Assembly: GCA_965200605.1 (NCBI GenBank)
Contig: CBDATW010000002.1
Span: 496,001 to 560,000 of the forward strand
Source: CBDATW01 sp965200605
GTDB taxonomy: Bacteria > Bacillota_I > Bacilli_A > CBDATW01
Reading direction: 5' to 3'
DNA length: 64,000 nt
A model generated the notes under the pieces. The model saw nothing but the letters and a program-made list of their open reading frames with translations, did not search any database and had not been told where the DNA came from. Made by a program: the position numbers and the translations under genes. How positions within the stretch are numbered: the first letter of the stretch is position 1; each line of letters opens with the position of its first letter. Below, piece by piece: positions 19,657-30,365 of this stretch.

Positions 19657-21381
19657 ATGAAAAAATTATTTACATCATTTGTAGCAGCTGGTACAATAGG
19701 TTCATTTGCCGCTTGTCATAAAAAAGACAAAAAAGCTACTGCTACAAAAGAAACAAAAACAGAAACAAAAAAATCTACTACAGCTACATCATCAAAAACA
19801 GTTGTAAAAGGTAAAGTTCAAAAAGGAACATTTAAAATTGGTGTTACTGGAAAAGACCTAACAAAACCTGGAGAAGGTAAAGAACTTCTTAGTGTTGTTA
19901 CTGAATATTCACAAGATGTTAAAAATCCAAGTTTAACTGGCCCAGAATACTTTAATTTACCTTCAGGATTATTCTTAAAAAGATCTTCAAGTAAATGAGA
20001 AACAAATACTGGAGACCTAAACTTTGATAAAGATTTTAACGATGATGGTGAAAAAGCTAATGGGCATATGCAACTATCAGATAAAACAAAACTTGCATCT
20101 AACAATTTAGATGCACTATTTATTGCTGTTACTGATGAACAACAAAATTCATCAGATGTTTATAAGGCAATTGTTGAAAAAAAAGAATTCAAAGAAACTC
20201 AATTATTCCTTGTGGGAGAAAAAGCAAAAGCTCAATCAGGAGCTTCATCTAAAACATTTGCTGGAGGAAAAGTTTCAACAGCTTCATTTAATAAATATGC
20301 AGCAGCATATGTTGCTGGATTCCAAGCAGCAGTTGGAGCAATTAAATATTCATCATCAGAAGATGAATATGAAGAAACAACAGTTTCATTTCTAATTGGA
20401 GCAACATCAGAATCAGAAGACAAGAAAAAAGCATTTGCCTTTAGAAGAGGAGTTGAAGCAGCAGCAGCTCATTCAGCTTACTCAAAATATCTAAAAGTTA
20501 AATTTGTTTCAAAAACAGAAGATTCATCAAAATCATCTAAAAAACTTTATAGAGAAATCTCTGAATGAAAAGCAAGAGATGATGGTAAATCTAAATTATA
20601 TGAATTCTCATCATCAGAATCATTTACAGATGCAGACCGTAGAATTGTTTACATTGCTGGTTCAACAGCTAAAGATTGAATTGGAGAAACAAAAAAACAA
20701 AATTTGACAAAAGATGGCTTAAACACATTCTTTAAAGATGATGACTTTGGATTAATTGGAGCTTTATATAATTATAGACAAGCTTCTGCAAGTGGAGAAG
20801 AGTCTAGTAAATTAACTGGAAAAACATTCACAAGAGGTGTTTGAATAGTTCTAGATAAAGCATACGGTCTTGAATGAAACAAAGGAACTGATTGAAGCCA
20901 TGCTCAAGAAGAAAAATCAGAATCTGCGTCAAATGAAGCAATAGATTCCAAAGATGATGCAGGGGTTATTTCAAATGCACATAATCTTACACAAGTTTAT
21001 GAAGGATTAGATGGTGATGCACCAAGTAATCATCAAATTGGACTAACACTTGAAAGACATAGTATTAAATTCTATGGCGCAATTGGAGGAGAGTCAGCAG
21101 GTACAGAACATTATGCTAAAGTTGCTCTTAAAGGACTATATATGGGTGGACCAAACTATATGATTGGTAAACACACTGTATTTGGTGCTCCACTAGATCT
21201 TTCAAAACTTACAAAAACTCAATTCTCACAAGATAAAGATGCTCAAAACCCATGAACATGAAAATCTTCAAAAGATACAACAGGTAAAGTTAAAGATAGA
21301 TTTAAAAAATCTCTAGGATATGCTACATCACTAGAAGTGACTGAAGCAGAACTAACAAAATCTTCACCATGACTAAAATAA
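19657..21381 (+). CDS. BMP/PnrA-like surface lipoprotein, 574 aa
   Basis: Merged across several UGA codons. Signal peptide and lipobox F-A-A-C (Cys20), a Lys/Thr linker to about residue 50, then a two-lobed binding-protein domain starting G-T-F-K-I-G-V. Y-A-A-A-Y-V-A-G-F-Q-A-A and the F-R-R-G-V-E-A-A block resemble basic membrane protein (PnrA) nucleoside-binding lipoproteins, which feed an ABC importer. The C-terminus is S-S-P-W-L-K. DNA from about 20068 to 20630 is almost identical to that in 21834, 24495 and 41507. No transporter genes are adjacent. It may be a surface antigen as well as a binder. Confidence 0.7.
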
Positions 21382-21405
21382 TTAAATAATTATTTACATC
21401 ATATT

Positions 21406-21431
21406 AAAAAGAATCTTATGATTCTTTTTTA
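21406..21431 (+). terminator. terminator of lipoprotein gene
   Basis: AAAAAGAATC/GATTCTTTTTT with a 4-nt loop. The same hairpin and about 30 nt beyond it recur after the 21834 gene. Confidence 0.8.
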
Positions 21432-21833
21432 TTATGCTTTTGTGATTTTTGATTTTGTTTTAATTCATTTTACTTAGCTTATGATACAATGATAAAATAA
21501 AAGGCAAAACATGCTCACCCTCTCTTTATTCTAAGCATAAAATTTTGGCATTAATAATATTACACATATTATTTTTAATATAATATATTTATAATAAATA
21601 TGGTTTTTTAGCAATATAAAAATCACGCCGTCTTATTTTGAAGTTTAGAATTTATTTTTCCTAGCTTAATATTTAATGCTTGCTTTTTTTATAAATGTAA
21701 AGTAAAATTAGAAAGACAATTTTATATTGTTCTAGTAAAGGCTTGATCACCTTTATGAATTAAATTGATTTAATTTTGTTTTAAGAATTACACAAAAACA
21801 AATTATAAAATAAAATTTCGAAAGGAATAAAAA
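21432..21833 (+). promoter_or_regulatory. intergenic region with conserved lipoprotein upstream block
   Basis: No gene in 400 nt. 21712-21833 is about 95 percent identical by eye to 41385-41506 upstream of the third large lipoprotein. The block holds a hairpin (TAAAGG...CCTTTA), a palindromic ATTAAATTGATTTAAT, and TTAAGA (21781-21786)-17 nt-TATAAA (21804-21809). A T7 tract (21684-21690) sits at the place where the other copy has T15. Confidence 0.6.
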
Positions 21834-23957
21834 ATGAAAAAATTATTTACATCATTTGTAGCCGCTGGTACAGTAGCCTCATTTGCTGCTTGTGGCAAAA
21901 AAGACAAAGCGAAATCAACGACTACAAAAAATACAAAAACAGGAACAAAAACTGAAGCTAAAAAAACAGTTACAGTTAAAAAAGGTTCTGTAAAACAAGG
22001 GACTTTTAAAATCGGTATTGTTGGTTCTGATGTTAATTATTCTGTACTACTTGGTAATACAGTTAGAGAATACACACAAGATGTTACTGAAAAATCATCA
22101 ACAGGTAAAGAATACTTTGAACTACCTTCAGGACTATTCTTACAATCATCATCTAAATATGATTCATTAGTTGAACAAACTAAGATTGATTCATTTAGAA
22201 AAGAACTGAAAAAGTTTATGGTATTCTATACAGGCAAACAAGGAGGAATAAGCGCTGAATTTAGCCAATATAGTGGAGTAACTCTAAATAACGGCATTAC
22301 AAATGGAGAAAAATTTGAATATAATGCTCGTATGATGCTATATGGTGATAGTACCAAAGCAGCTGATGATGCTGCTTTTGATAAAATCTTTACAGATTCA
22401 ACAATAAGCAATATTATTGTAGCTCTTGGTGCAGAAATAAATCCTAACCCAACTCAATTGTTTAACGCATTTATGAAAGCTGGTGTTCCATTAGCATATG
22501 CTCAAGAAAATGGCGGATCAGGTAGAAGTCAAAGAAGACAAGTTGGATCATCAAATTACTATCTATTTGGTACCAAAGCTTATGGAAGATCAGGAGATAA
22601 AAAAATTTACTGAACTATTCCAAATAGTCATAAATCAAACAAAGGAACTGGACCAGTAGTTGTTCTATTTGGAACAAACTCACCTAATTATACTAGCACT
22701 GATGTTTCAGAAGTTGATCTAGGTACAAGTTTATTTGCAAAGGCTGCTTCAGCTGACTTCTCTAAAAAAGCACTTTCAGATAAAACAAAACTAGCTTCTA
22801 AAAACCTAGATGCCCTATTTATTCATGTTACTGATGAAAAAGAAAATTCATCAGATGTTTACAAATCAGTTGTAGAGAAAAAAGAATTTAAAGAAACACA
22901 ATTATTCTTTATTGGAGAAAAAGCTAAATCTCAATCAGGTGCTTCATCAAAAACATTTGCTGGAGGAAATGTTTCAACAGCTTCATTTAATAAATATGCA
23001 GCAGCATATGTTGGTGGATTCCAAGCAGCAGTTGGAGCAATTAAATATTCATCATCAGAAGATGAATATGAAGAAACAAATGTTGTATTTCTAATTGGAT
23101 CAACATCAGAATCAGAAGATAAGAAAAAAGCATTTGCATTTAGAAGAGGAGTTGAAGCAGCAGCAGCTCATCCAGCTTACTCAAAATATCTAAAAGTAAA
23201 ATTTGTTTCAAAAACTGCAGATTCATCAAAATCATCTAAAAAACTTTACAGAGAAATCTCTGAGTGAAAAGCAATTGATGATTCAAAAACTAAACTATAT
23301 GAATTTTCATCATCAGATACATTTTCAGATGGAGATCGTAGAGTAGTCTACATTGCTGGTGCAACAGCTAAAGATTGAACAGGTATTTCCACAGATAAAG
23401 CAACAGCTGGAACATGAGCAAAAGACGATGACACAGGCCTAATTGGAGCTTTATACAATTATGCAAAAGTAGGTGGTACAAAAACAGATTCTTCGCTATC
23501 ATCAAAAACATTTGGTGGTTCAGGGGTTTGAATTATTCTTGATAAACATAAAAAAGTAGAAAGCAACTCACTAGTGGGTGAAGCAGATGCTAAATCAACA
23601 GAAGATGATTTTGAAAGAAGAGATGTTCAATTTATGGGATTCATTGGGCAAGAAGCTTCAGGAACAAAAAATTATGTTAAGTTTGCTATTAGAGGGCACT
23701 TTATGGGTGGAGCTAACTACATGGTTGGTAAGCACTCAATCTTTGGTGCACCAATAGCTCCATATCAAGCTAAATTTAAACCAACAGATTCTGGAGTAAC
23801 TTCTGAGGAAGTAAGAAAACAACCATGACAATTCCAAAAAACTGGGAAAGACACAGTTGGTAAAAACTACGATAGATTTAGAAAATCACTAGCTTATGCT
23901 TGATCACTAGAAGTTACTGAAGCAGAACTAACAAAATCTTCACCATGACTAAAATAA
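21834..23957 (+). CDS. BMP/PnrA-like surface lipoprotein, 707 aa
   Basis: CGAAAGGAA precedes the ATG. Lipobox F-A-A-C (Cys20), Lys/Thr linker, then G-T-F-K-I-G-I-V-G-S and an N-lobe that carries about 130 residues absent from the 574-aa paralogue (region with F-Y-T-G-K-Q-G-G to G-S-G-R-S-Q-R-R). From S-D-K-T-K-L-A-S-K-N onward it aligns almost residue for residue with the 41507 protein. The C-terminus is S-S-P-W-L-K. The family pattern is conserved second half plus variable first half, as expected for surface proteins diversified by recombination. Confidence 0.7.
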
Positions 23958-23973
23958 TTATTTAAATCATATT

Positions 23974-24000
23974 AAAAAGAATCTTATGATTCTTTTTTTT
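23974..24000 (+). terminator. terminator of lipoprotein gene
   Basis: AAAAAGAATC/GATTCTTTTTTTT, duplicate of the hairpin at 21406. Confidence 0.8.
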
Positions 24001-24494
24001 ATTATGCTTTTGTGATTTTGTTTTAATTTCAAAGGAGATGTGGATGAATATTTTAGAACAATTGTTCAAAGATTAAAAAATAAAAATTAATAAAAAAATT
24101 GATTTTTTCATAAAAATTTTGATTTTCATAAAAAATGTGTTAAAATAATTTTATCAGCAAAGTAGGACTATCTAGCTTTTACTGGACCCTATCAGCGGAG
24201 AAAGCCATGCATTTGCATGGTTTTCTTTTACTTTGAAAACAATAATCATAAATATTGATTTAAAAAATAAAAATTTGCATATAAAGCATTCCAAAATCAT
24301 AAAAAGCAAATTCACACTAAATTATAATTAAAATTTCTAGCACACACTACAACATTACAAATTATTAAACAGAATTAACAAAAAACCTTCATAATCAATA
24401 AAATAATTAATTTTTAATATTTTTTTCTATGTTTAAACCTCATTTTCTACAAAAAAGAACATCAACTCCCTTTTTGAGAGAGTATAATTATAAT
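24001..24494 (+). other. intergenic region, includes a 10-codon ORF and an RNA candidate
   Basis: After the terminator, AAGGAGATGTGG precedes ATG 24044 of a 10-codon ORF (M-N-I-L-E-Q-L-F-K-D), too short to judge. 24119-24236 holds the promoter and structured RNA described separately. 24240-24480 is plain AT-rich sequence with nothing I can assign. The KAP-fusion gene starts at 24495 with TATAAT only 6 nt upstream of its ATG. Confidence 0.4.
24119..24236 (+). ncRNA. structured RNA candidate (three-helix junction)
   Basis: TTGATT (24119-24124), 16-nt spacer, GTGTTAAAAT with -10 at 24141-24146. From about 24153 the sequence folds simply: outer helix CAAAGTA (24158-24164) with TACTTTG (24229-24235), inner arm TCTAG/CTGGA, and a long arm GAAAGCCATGC with GCATGGTTTTC. 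No riboswitch class I know fits; SRP and purine-riboswitch consensus residues are absent. It could be a trans-acting RNA or a leader of the KAP-fusion gene 260 nt downstream; no U-run follows. Confidence 0.45.
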
Positions 24495-27400
24495 ATGGAC
24501 AGCAATTTAATAAGTTTTATTATATTATCAATGTGATTGATATTTCATAAAAATGGAAAGAAAGAAAATAAAATAGAAATAAGATTCATATACACATTAT
24601 TTATAATTATTATTATTTTTAATTTTATTGAAATTTTTAGTCTTCTTAAAATTTTTAATTTTCCTGAAATCAAAAATTTTAACATAGCTATTGAAACAAT
24701 TTTATTTCTTGCCGCATTATGAAAAATATTTTCGGTAATGTCATTAAAGCAAAAAGTTGATAAAGAAAAAGATTTACCCGCTTTTAAAGATTACTTATAT
24801 GATATATCAAAAATAAAAGATTCAAGAGAAATAAAAACATTAAAAAACTTTTTAAAAAACAACAAAACGCTATTAGTAAGTGGAAAACAAGGATCAGGTA
24901 AAAGCACTTTGGTTAGAAAATTTGCATTTTATCTTAAAGAAGAAGAAAATTATGAAGTAATACAATTAAAAGCATGAGATTATGACAAACAGCTAGAACC
25001 GCTAAGAGTATTTTTAAATAAGTTGATATATTGTAATGGTATAACAAAAGAGAGTAGGGAAGATATCAAAAATGTTTTGAATATTATGAGTCAACCCAAA
25101 TACATAAAAGATGAAGGTATAGATTATGTTTCATATTTAAAAAAAATTATTAAAAAAGTTAAGTTAGAATCTATTGATACTAAAATTATTTTTATTGTAG
25201 ATGAATTAGAAAGAGCAAATGGAAATTTTGTTTCAGAACTTATTGAATCTCTAACAGTATATTTAGGTGTTGAAGAGTCTTTAGATAATGAACACATTGA
25301 AAATAATGAGAAACTCTTTTATAGTAAAAATGTAAAAATAATTTACATTGCAAAAACTGAAAAATTACAAAACAACTTACCCAAATGATGAGGCTTAGTA
25401 AGTGAAAATAATAATTTCAAAGAATATAAGGAAGTTTTTAACAAGCATTTTCATTGTGAATACCCTATTTCTGATACAACTGTTAATAAATTTTTAAATA
25501 GCCAACAATTACCCAATTTAAATTATTGTTCTAAAAAAATAATTAAAATTCCATTTAGAGAAGCTGTGATAAAATGAAATAATATGAATATAGGTATAGA
25601 TTTCAAAAAATTATCTACACTTGAAAAAAACATTATTACAAATTTCATTCTAGACATTCAAGATATTGAGTGATCTGAATTAACAGGCTCAAATTTCCAT
25701 CTTTTAAGTTATCACCATAATTATCAGAATTACAATAAATTGCTTAATATTCTAGATAAGTTTGAATCATGGGAATCTAATACAAGACTTAGAGAATCTT
25801 ACTACACTGACTTCAAGCATCTAATACTAAATAAAAATGAAAGGCAAATTTTATTAAAGTATGAAAAATATATAAATGAAATACAATGGAATGGTATTAA
25901 AGACTGTTTTATTAATAATTATGTAAATTTGCTGGCTGGTAATGGTCAATTTATTCAATGTGATCATCAAGTAAATTTTGGTAATTCAACACTAATAACA
26001 GGAATAGAAAAATATAAAGTAGAATTTGCTAAATTGCATGAAGAAATAATTAAAAAATCATATAAAACTACCAAAGTTTTAGCTAAAACTGTTGTGGAAA
26101 GAAAAGAATATGTTAGAAAAAATGCTAGAGATGAATTTGTAAAAATAATTTTTTCAAATACTAAATTTATCCACTTGCAAGAATATTTTGACCAATTATG
26201 AGTTGGATTAATGGCAAAAAATGTTCTAAATCAAAAAATTAAAAAAACGAAATTCTATAAAAAAGACCTAATTCCAAAGTTACACAAAAAGAATAGTCAT
26301 ATTTTATTGGGAAGTTTTGATATTGGATATATTGCAAAAGTAGAAGATGATGCCAATCCAATTTTAGATACAATTAAATTAAAAACGTTTTTACCAGATG
26401 ATGACAAAATTAAGAATGAAGATACAGCATTGCTATTCTCTGAACAAACACACATAATAGATGAAACACTCAATGATATTCAATTATCAAGTAATAAATT
26501 ACTTTCCAAATTTCATACAATAATAGTTGTTAATTCTAAAGTTCAGACTTTTCAAACTATTAAAAATTTACTTTCACTTGTTGATATAGCAAGAAAAAAT
26601 AAACAAAATATTATTGTATTTAATAATGATATCAATAGCATTAATAATGGTAAAAATTATCATTTAATACAATGCATCTATAATAAGTTTTCATCTGCAT
26701 TCATTGCTGGTTTTCAAGCAGCAGTTGCAGCAATTAAACATTCATCATCAGAATATAAATTTAAAGAAACAATAGTTTCATTTCTAATTGGATCAACATC
26801 AGATTCAGAACACAAGAAAAAAGCATTTGCCTTTAGAAGAGGAGTTGAAGCAGCAACAGCTCACTCAGCTTACTCAAAATATCTAAAAGTAAAATTTGTT
26901 TCAAAAATGGAAGATTCATCAAAATCATCTAAAAAACTTTATAGAGAAATTTCTGAATGAAAAGAAATAGGTGATGGCAAATCTAAACTATACGAATTCT
27001 CATCATCAGAATCATTCTTAGATGCAGATCATAGAATTGTTTACATTGCTGGAGCAACTAAAAGAGATTGATCAGGATTTTCTTCTAATAAATTTTATGG
27101 TTCAAATATAAAAGATACAAATGAAAACTTTAAATTTGCTGATCAAATACAAAAAGATGATGATCATGGACTTATTGGGGCTCTATACAATTATAAAAGT
27201 GCAATTGATTATCCCCAAAGTTTTGATCATATGACTTCAAAGACTTTTTCAAGAGGAGTATGGTTAATATTAGATGATAGTGAAATAATTCCTTCATCAT
27301 TTTGATTTCCTATCAATCGTCATCAAGTTAAGGTCATGGGTTATATAGGAAATAAATATATGGCAGACAAATCATTTACATCTTTTATCCTTGATGTATT

Positions 27401-27593
27401 ATATAAGGGTTTAGAGTTTAATAGTGTGGGTAAAATCAATACTTATGGGGCTCCATTAAATTTCCATAAAGATTTTAAAGAAAATATCAATAGCCATAGT
27501 TTAAAACAATATAAACTTCATGAATCACTAATAAAAGTGTATCAATTGAATGTATCAAAAGAAGAACTAGAAAGTAATATGTCATGAATATAG
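24495..27593 (+). CDS. KAP-like P-loop NTPase fused to lipoprotein-family binding domain, 1032 aa
   Basis: One uninterrupted frame (UGA as Trp). Residues 1-80 hold three hydrophobic segments. Walker A is G-K-Q-G-S-G-K-S (130-137) and Walker B F-I-V-D-E-L-E-R (D236, E237), with the charged surroundings typical of KAP-family NTPases. A helical region runs to about 590. Residues about 602-1032 align with the ligand-binding half of the neighbouring lipoproteins: divergent at first, then almost identical at DNA level from about 26688 (F-I-A-G-F-Q-A-A, F-R-R-G-V-E-A). It has no lipobox, so the usually extracellular domain would have unusual topology. Probably a gene-conversion chimera or a true two-domain sensor; no ribosome-binding site. 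Confidence 0.75.
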
Positions 27594-27721
27594 TCTAAAA
27601 GAATTTAGACCTAAATATTTTTATTATTAAAAATATGCAAAATCTTTTGAATATAAAAGCTATATCTCCTTGTTTTAATTTAAAATCATTTATCATATAA
27701 TATAAAACAAGGAGATAAAAT

Positions 27722-28690
27722 ATGGCAATTAAATTAGAAGAATATCAACTATTATGAAAAAGAGAGAAATTAAAATCTAATTTAACAAACAATAAATTTG
27801 ATAGCTGAATTATTTCTTTTTGACCTGAATTTAAAAATAAAGATAATAAATTTAAAAATAAAGTTAGATGGTTGTCATTTATTATTGATAGAACTATAAG
27901 AAACAAAACCTATAATTATATCGAAACTCTAGAAAGATCAATTCTTGCTCATTTAAATATAAAACATAAAGCCAAAGTGCAAAAATTAGAGGATAATCCC
28001 AAATTTTACTGATCAACTGGTAAATTAATTTGTGCCTTAAATGAATGCAAATGTAAAAAGGGTAAAGTTGATAAATCAAGCATTGATATTCATCAACAAT
28101 TTCCTATAGGAAACAAACATGATATATCAAATACTATTGCTAAAATGGAAATTTTTAATAATAACAAAATTACTATTAAAAATATTAATATAAGTAAATT
28201 TAGAAACCAAACTCAGCATTTTGAAATTACAATTGATAAATGATTAAAAAAAGATTTTAATTCTAGTCCACTGCATAATTTTTTAAATATATACAATAAG
28301 CAATATAGACATACCTTTGCTTTAGAAATATTAGCTTTAATTTTAAAGATTTATACATTTGATTGTAGTGAGCTAGCTTTTAACATACTTAAAAATTGTA
28401 AATGATTATTTATAGAAGCTAACAATATATTTGAAACAAAAGAGTTTAAAACATCTGCCAAAAGTTATATTAAAAATTTATCAAAGGAAGGTAAATTACA
28501 TAAATTAGATTATTACAATCTAGCTTTAGAGCTATATAAAAAACCCTTTGATATAAAAAATAAATCAAATGATCACCAGCGATATATTTATAGCAAAAGA
28601 ATGGAGCTAAGCAATAAAATAACAAACTATAATAGAGAATTTATTAGTTTTTCAACAATACATTCGGTAAGAGCACAAAATAAATCATAA
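27722..28690 (+). CDS. Abi-like (possible Abi_2/AbiF-type) protein, 322 aa
   Basis: AAGGAGATAAA precedes the ATG. Several UGA-Trp codons. The protein is helical and basic with no membrane segment. T-F-A-L-E-I-L-A-L-I-L-K-I-Y near residue 200 resembles the E-x-L-S-F-G-x-L-S-x-L-Y block of Abi_2 (AbiD/AbiF) proteins, and the R-T-I-R-N/L-E-R-S-I-L-A-H-L region could match its N-terminal helices, but the C-terminal R-N-x-C-A-H-H motif is not clear. The family call is tentative. Its place between a KAP NTPase and a Fic gene fits an abortive-infection role. Confidence 0.4.
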
Positions 28691-28721
28691 AATTAATTAA
28701 ATTATTATAAAAACCCACTTT

Positions 28722-28749
28722 CACACAAAAACAAAAGAGTGTGTTATAA
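28722..28749 (+). promoter_or_regulatory. promoter with overlapping CACAC/GTGTG inverted repeat (Fic gene)
   Basis: TCACAC...GTGTG flanks the spacer and abuts TATAAT (28744-28749), which lies 7 nt before the Fic ATG, so the mRNA would be leaderless. The same repeat geometry overlaps the promoter just after this gene. Confidence 0.45.
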
Positions 28750-28756
28750 TTTTGAT

Positions 28757-29899
28757 ATGAAAAATTTATATTATAGAATTGTTGTAGGTAAAAAAGATCT
28801 TAGCTTAAAGCAATATATTGATGCTTTAAGTCAAGGCTATGAATCAAAACCTATTAAATTAAAGATGAAAAACAAATGATCAAATCAGTTTCTTATTTTT
28901 CCTAAATCATTAAAAGAACAATTAAGGGAATATCACAATACATCTAATAAAGTTATTAAAATTAGACAAAAAGGTAATATATCACCTAATTATAGAATTG
29001 ATGAGATTAACTCTTCTTTAAGAATAGAAAATGTAGCTTCATCAAGAAAACTATTAAAAAAAGTCTTAAATTCAAAAAGCAAAAAACCACCTAAAAATCA
29101 AGTTGAAAAAATGGCTGGTAATATGAATTTAGCTTTTGATTTTATTTATTCAGCTCATTCAATTAAACCAAATCAGCTTTACATTTTATATTCAATTATG
29201 ACAAATGACATAGATATGAAAAAAGCAGAACTAAAAGATAATAATTGATATCGTCATGATAGAGTTTATATTGGTGGAGAGCAAGCTATGGACTTTAAAC
29301 AAGTTCCAGATGCAATAGAGCAATTAATTGAATTTATTAAAAGTGATAGTTTAAATAATATGCCAATAGTAAAAGCACTTGTGGCTCACTATGTTTTTGA
29401 ACATATCCATCCTTACTTTGATTATAATGGTAGAACTGGAAGAATGCTTCATTTATGAACTTTATTACTAATTGATCAAAATGAATATGATAAAAACAAA
29501 ACAATGTCACTAGCTATTGAATTTTATAGAGATAATTTTTATAAAGCATTTCAATTAATGCAATCAGCAAGAGACTATAATGTTGATTTAACACTGTGAG
29601 TTGAACATATGCTTAATATTTTTATTAAATTTAATAAACTTTTAATTAAACATGACAAAATTTTAAGCAATTCAAAAATAAAGCTTAATACTCAAGCCAA
29701 ATATTATCTTTTAGATATCATGAAGTTTAACATAAGCAATCCTGAATCATATATCACCAGAGAATCATTTAAAAACCTTTATCCTGAGTATTCTGCTACT
29801 ATTGGCGATAGGATACACAAACAATTTCAGGAATCTGGATTATTTAAAATAGTAGCTGGAAAACCTAAAAAATACTATTTAAAACAAGAATATAAATAA
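28757..29899 (+). CDS. Fic-domain protein, class II, 380 aa
   Basis: The Fic core motif H-P-Y-F-D-Y-N-G-R-T-G-R starts at His218, with Tyr where most Fic enzymes have Gly (F-D-G-N-G-R). An N-terminal inhibitory helix motif S-L-R-I-E-N (S87-E91-N92) matches the S/T-x-x-x-E-G/N consensus, so activity would be self-restrained. The C-terminal 90 residues (T-R-E-S-F, Y-S-A-T-I-G-D-R) look like a winged helix. Fic enzymes transfer AMP to proteins and act in toxin-antitoxin and regulation. The first 80 residues are a family-specific helical domain. Confidence 0.85.
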
Positions 29900-29909
29900 A
29901 TTTTAAAAA

Positions 29910-29942
29910 ATAACACACAAAATAAAAAATGTGTGTTATAAT
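29910..29942 (+). promoter_or_regulatory. inverted repeat overlapping the promoter of the 30 kb RNA
   Basis: ATAACACACA (29910-29919) and TGTGTGTTAT (29930-29939) form a 10-bp palindrome whose right arm overlaps TATAAT (29937-29942). It could be the operator of a repressor or the terminator of the Fic gene. Confidence 0.5.
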
Positions 29943-29947
29943 ATTAT

Positions 29948-30309
29948 TATCCAAATTAGCTTAGACTAATTTGGAAAGGCAGTTAAATGAAAGAACATTG
30001 AAAACATCTAACTAAATCTAATTTTATACTGAGGCAATTGATTCACACTTAAGCATATTTCACAAATATGGGGTCAGGCGCTTAGATATATTATCTGCAA
30101 AGTTAACTAGCAGGGCATAGGTTGTTCCTAAAGTGCGGAGGTTTAGGATTTGGTAGTTTTCCCGGGAAGGATAATCCAGGGCCTCAACACCAAACATCTT
30201 CAATTTAAGTAATTGAATCATGAGATAGTCTAGTAGTGATGCAATTCTGTGACATGAGTGTGATCAGATGATGTAGAAGAGATTCTATGTTGTCTGATTT
30301 TTATTTTTT
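29948..30309 (+). ncRNA. large structured RNA of unknown class, about 360 nt
   Basis: The promoter TATAAT ends at 29942. The sequence is far more GC-rich and structured than the flanks and has no ORF. Helices seen: CCAAATTAG/CTAATTTGG at the 5' end, GAGGC (about 30031) with GCCTC (about 30181), AACTA/TAGTT enclosing TTCCTAAA/TTTAGGA, TTCAATT/AATTGAA, and a terminal ATCAGA..TAGAA/TTCTA..TCTGAT hairpin followed by T-rich sequence. RNase P RNA and tmRNA consensus blocks are absent. Its 3' 200 nt recur in decayed form at 34110-34321. Confidence 0.6.
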
Positions 30310-30365
30310 ATAAACTTACACTTTTTATTAAAAATATGTATAATATATACATAAAGGAGTAAAAA

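Noticed and set aside
20111..20395. Overlapping Gln/His-rich plus-strand ORFs in lipoprotein genes (also 20504-20707, 22912-23094)
   Set aside because: Out-of-frame shadows of Ser/Ala/Gln-rich repeats in the real lipoprotein frame.
29948..30309. RNase P RNA (rnpB) as identity of the large RNA
   Set aside because: Neither the GAGGAAAGUCC block nor the ACAGAAA block of bacterial RNase P RNA is present in a P4-like position.
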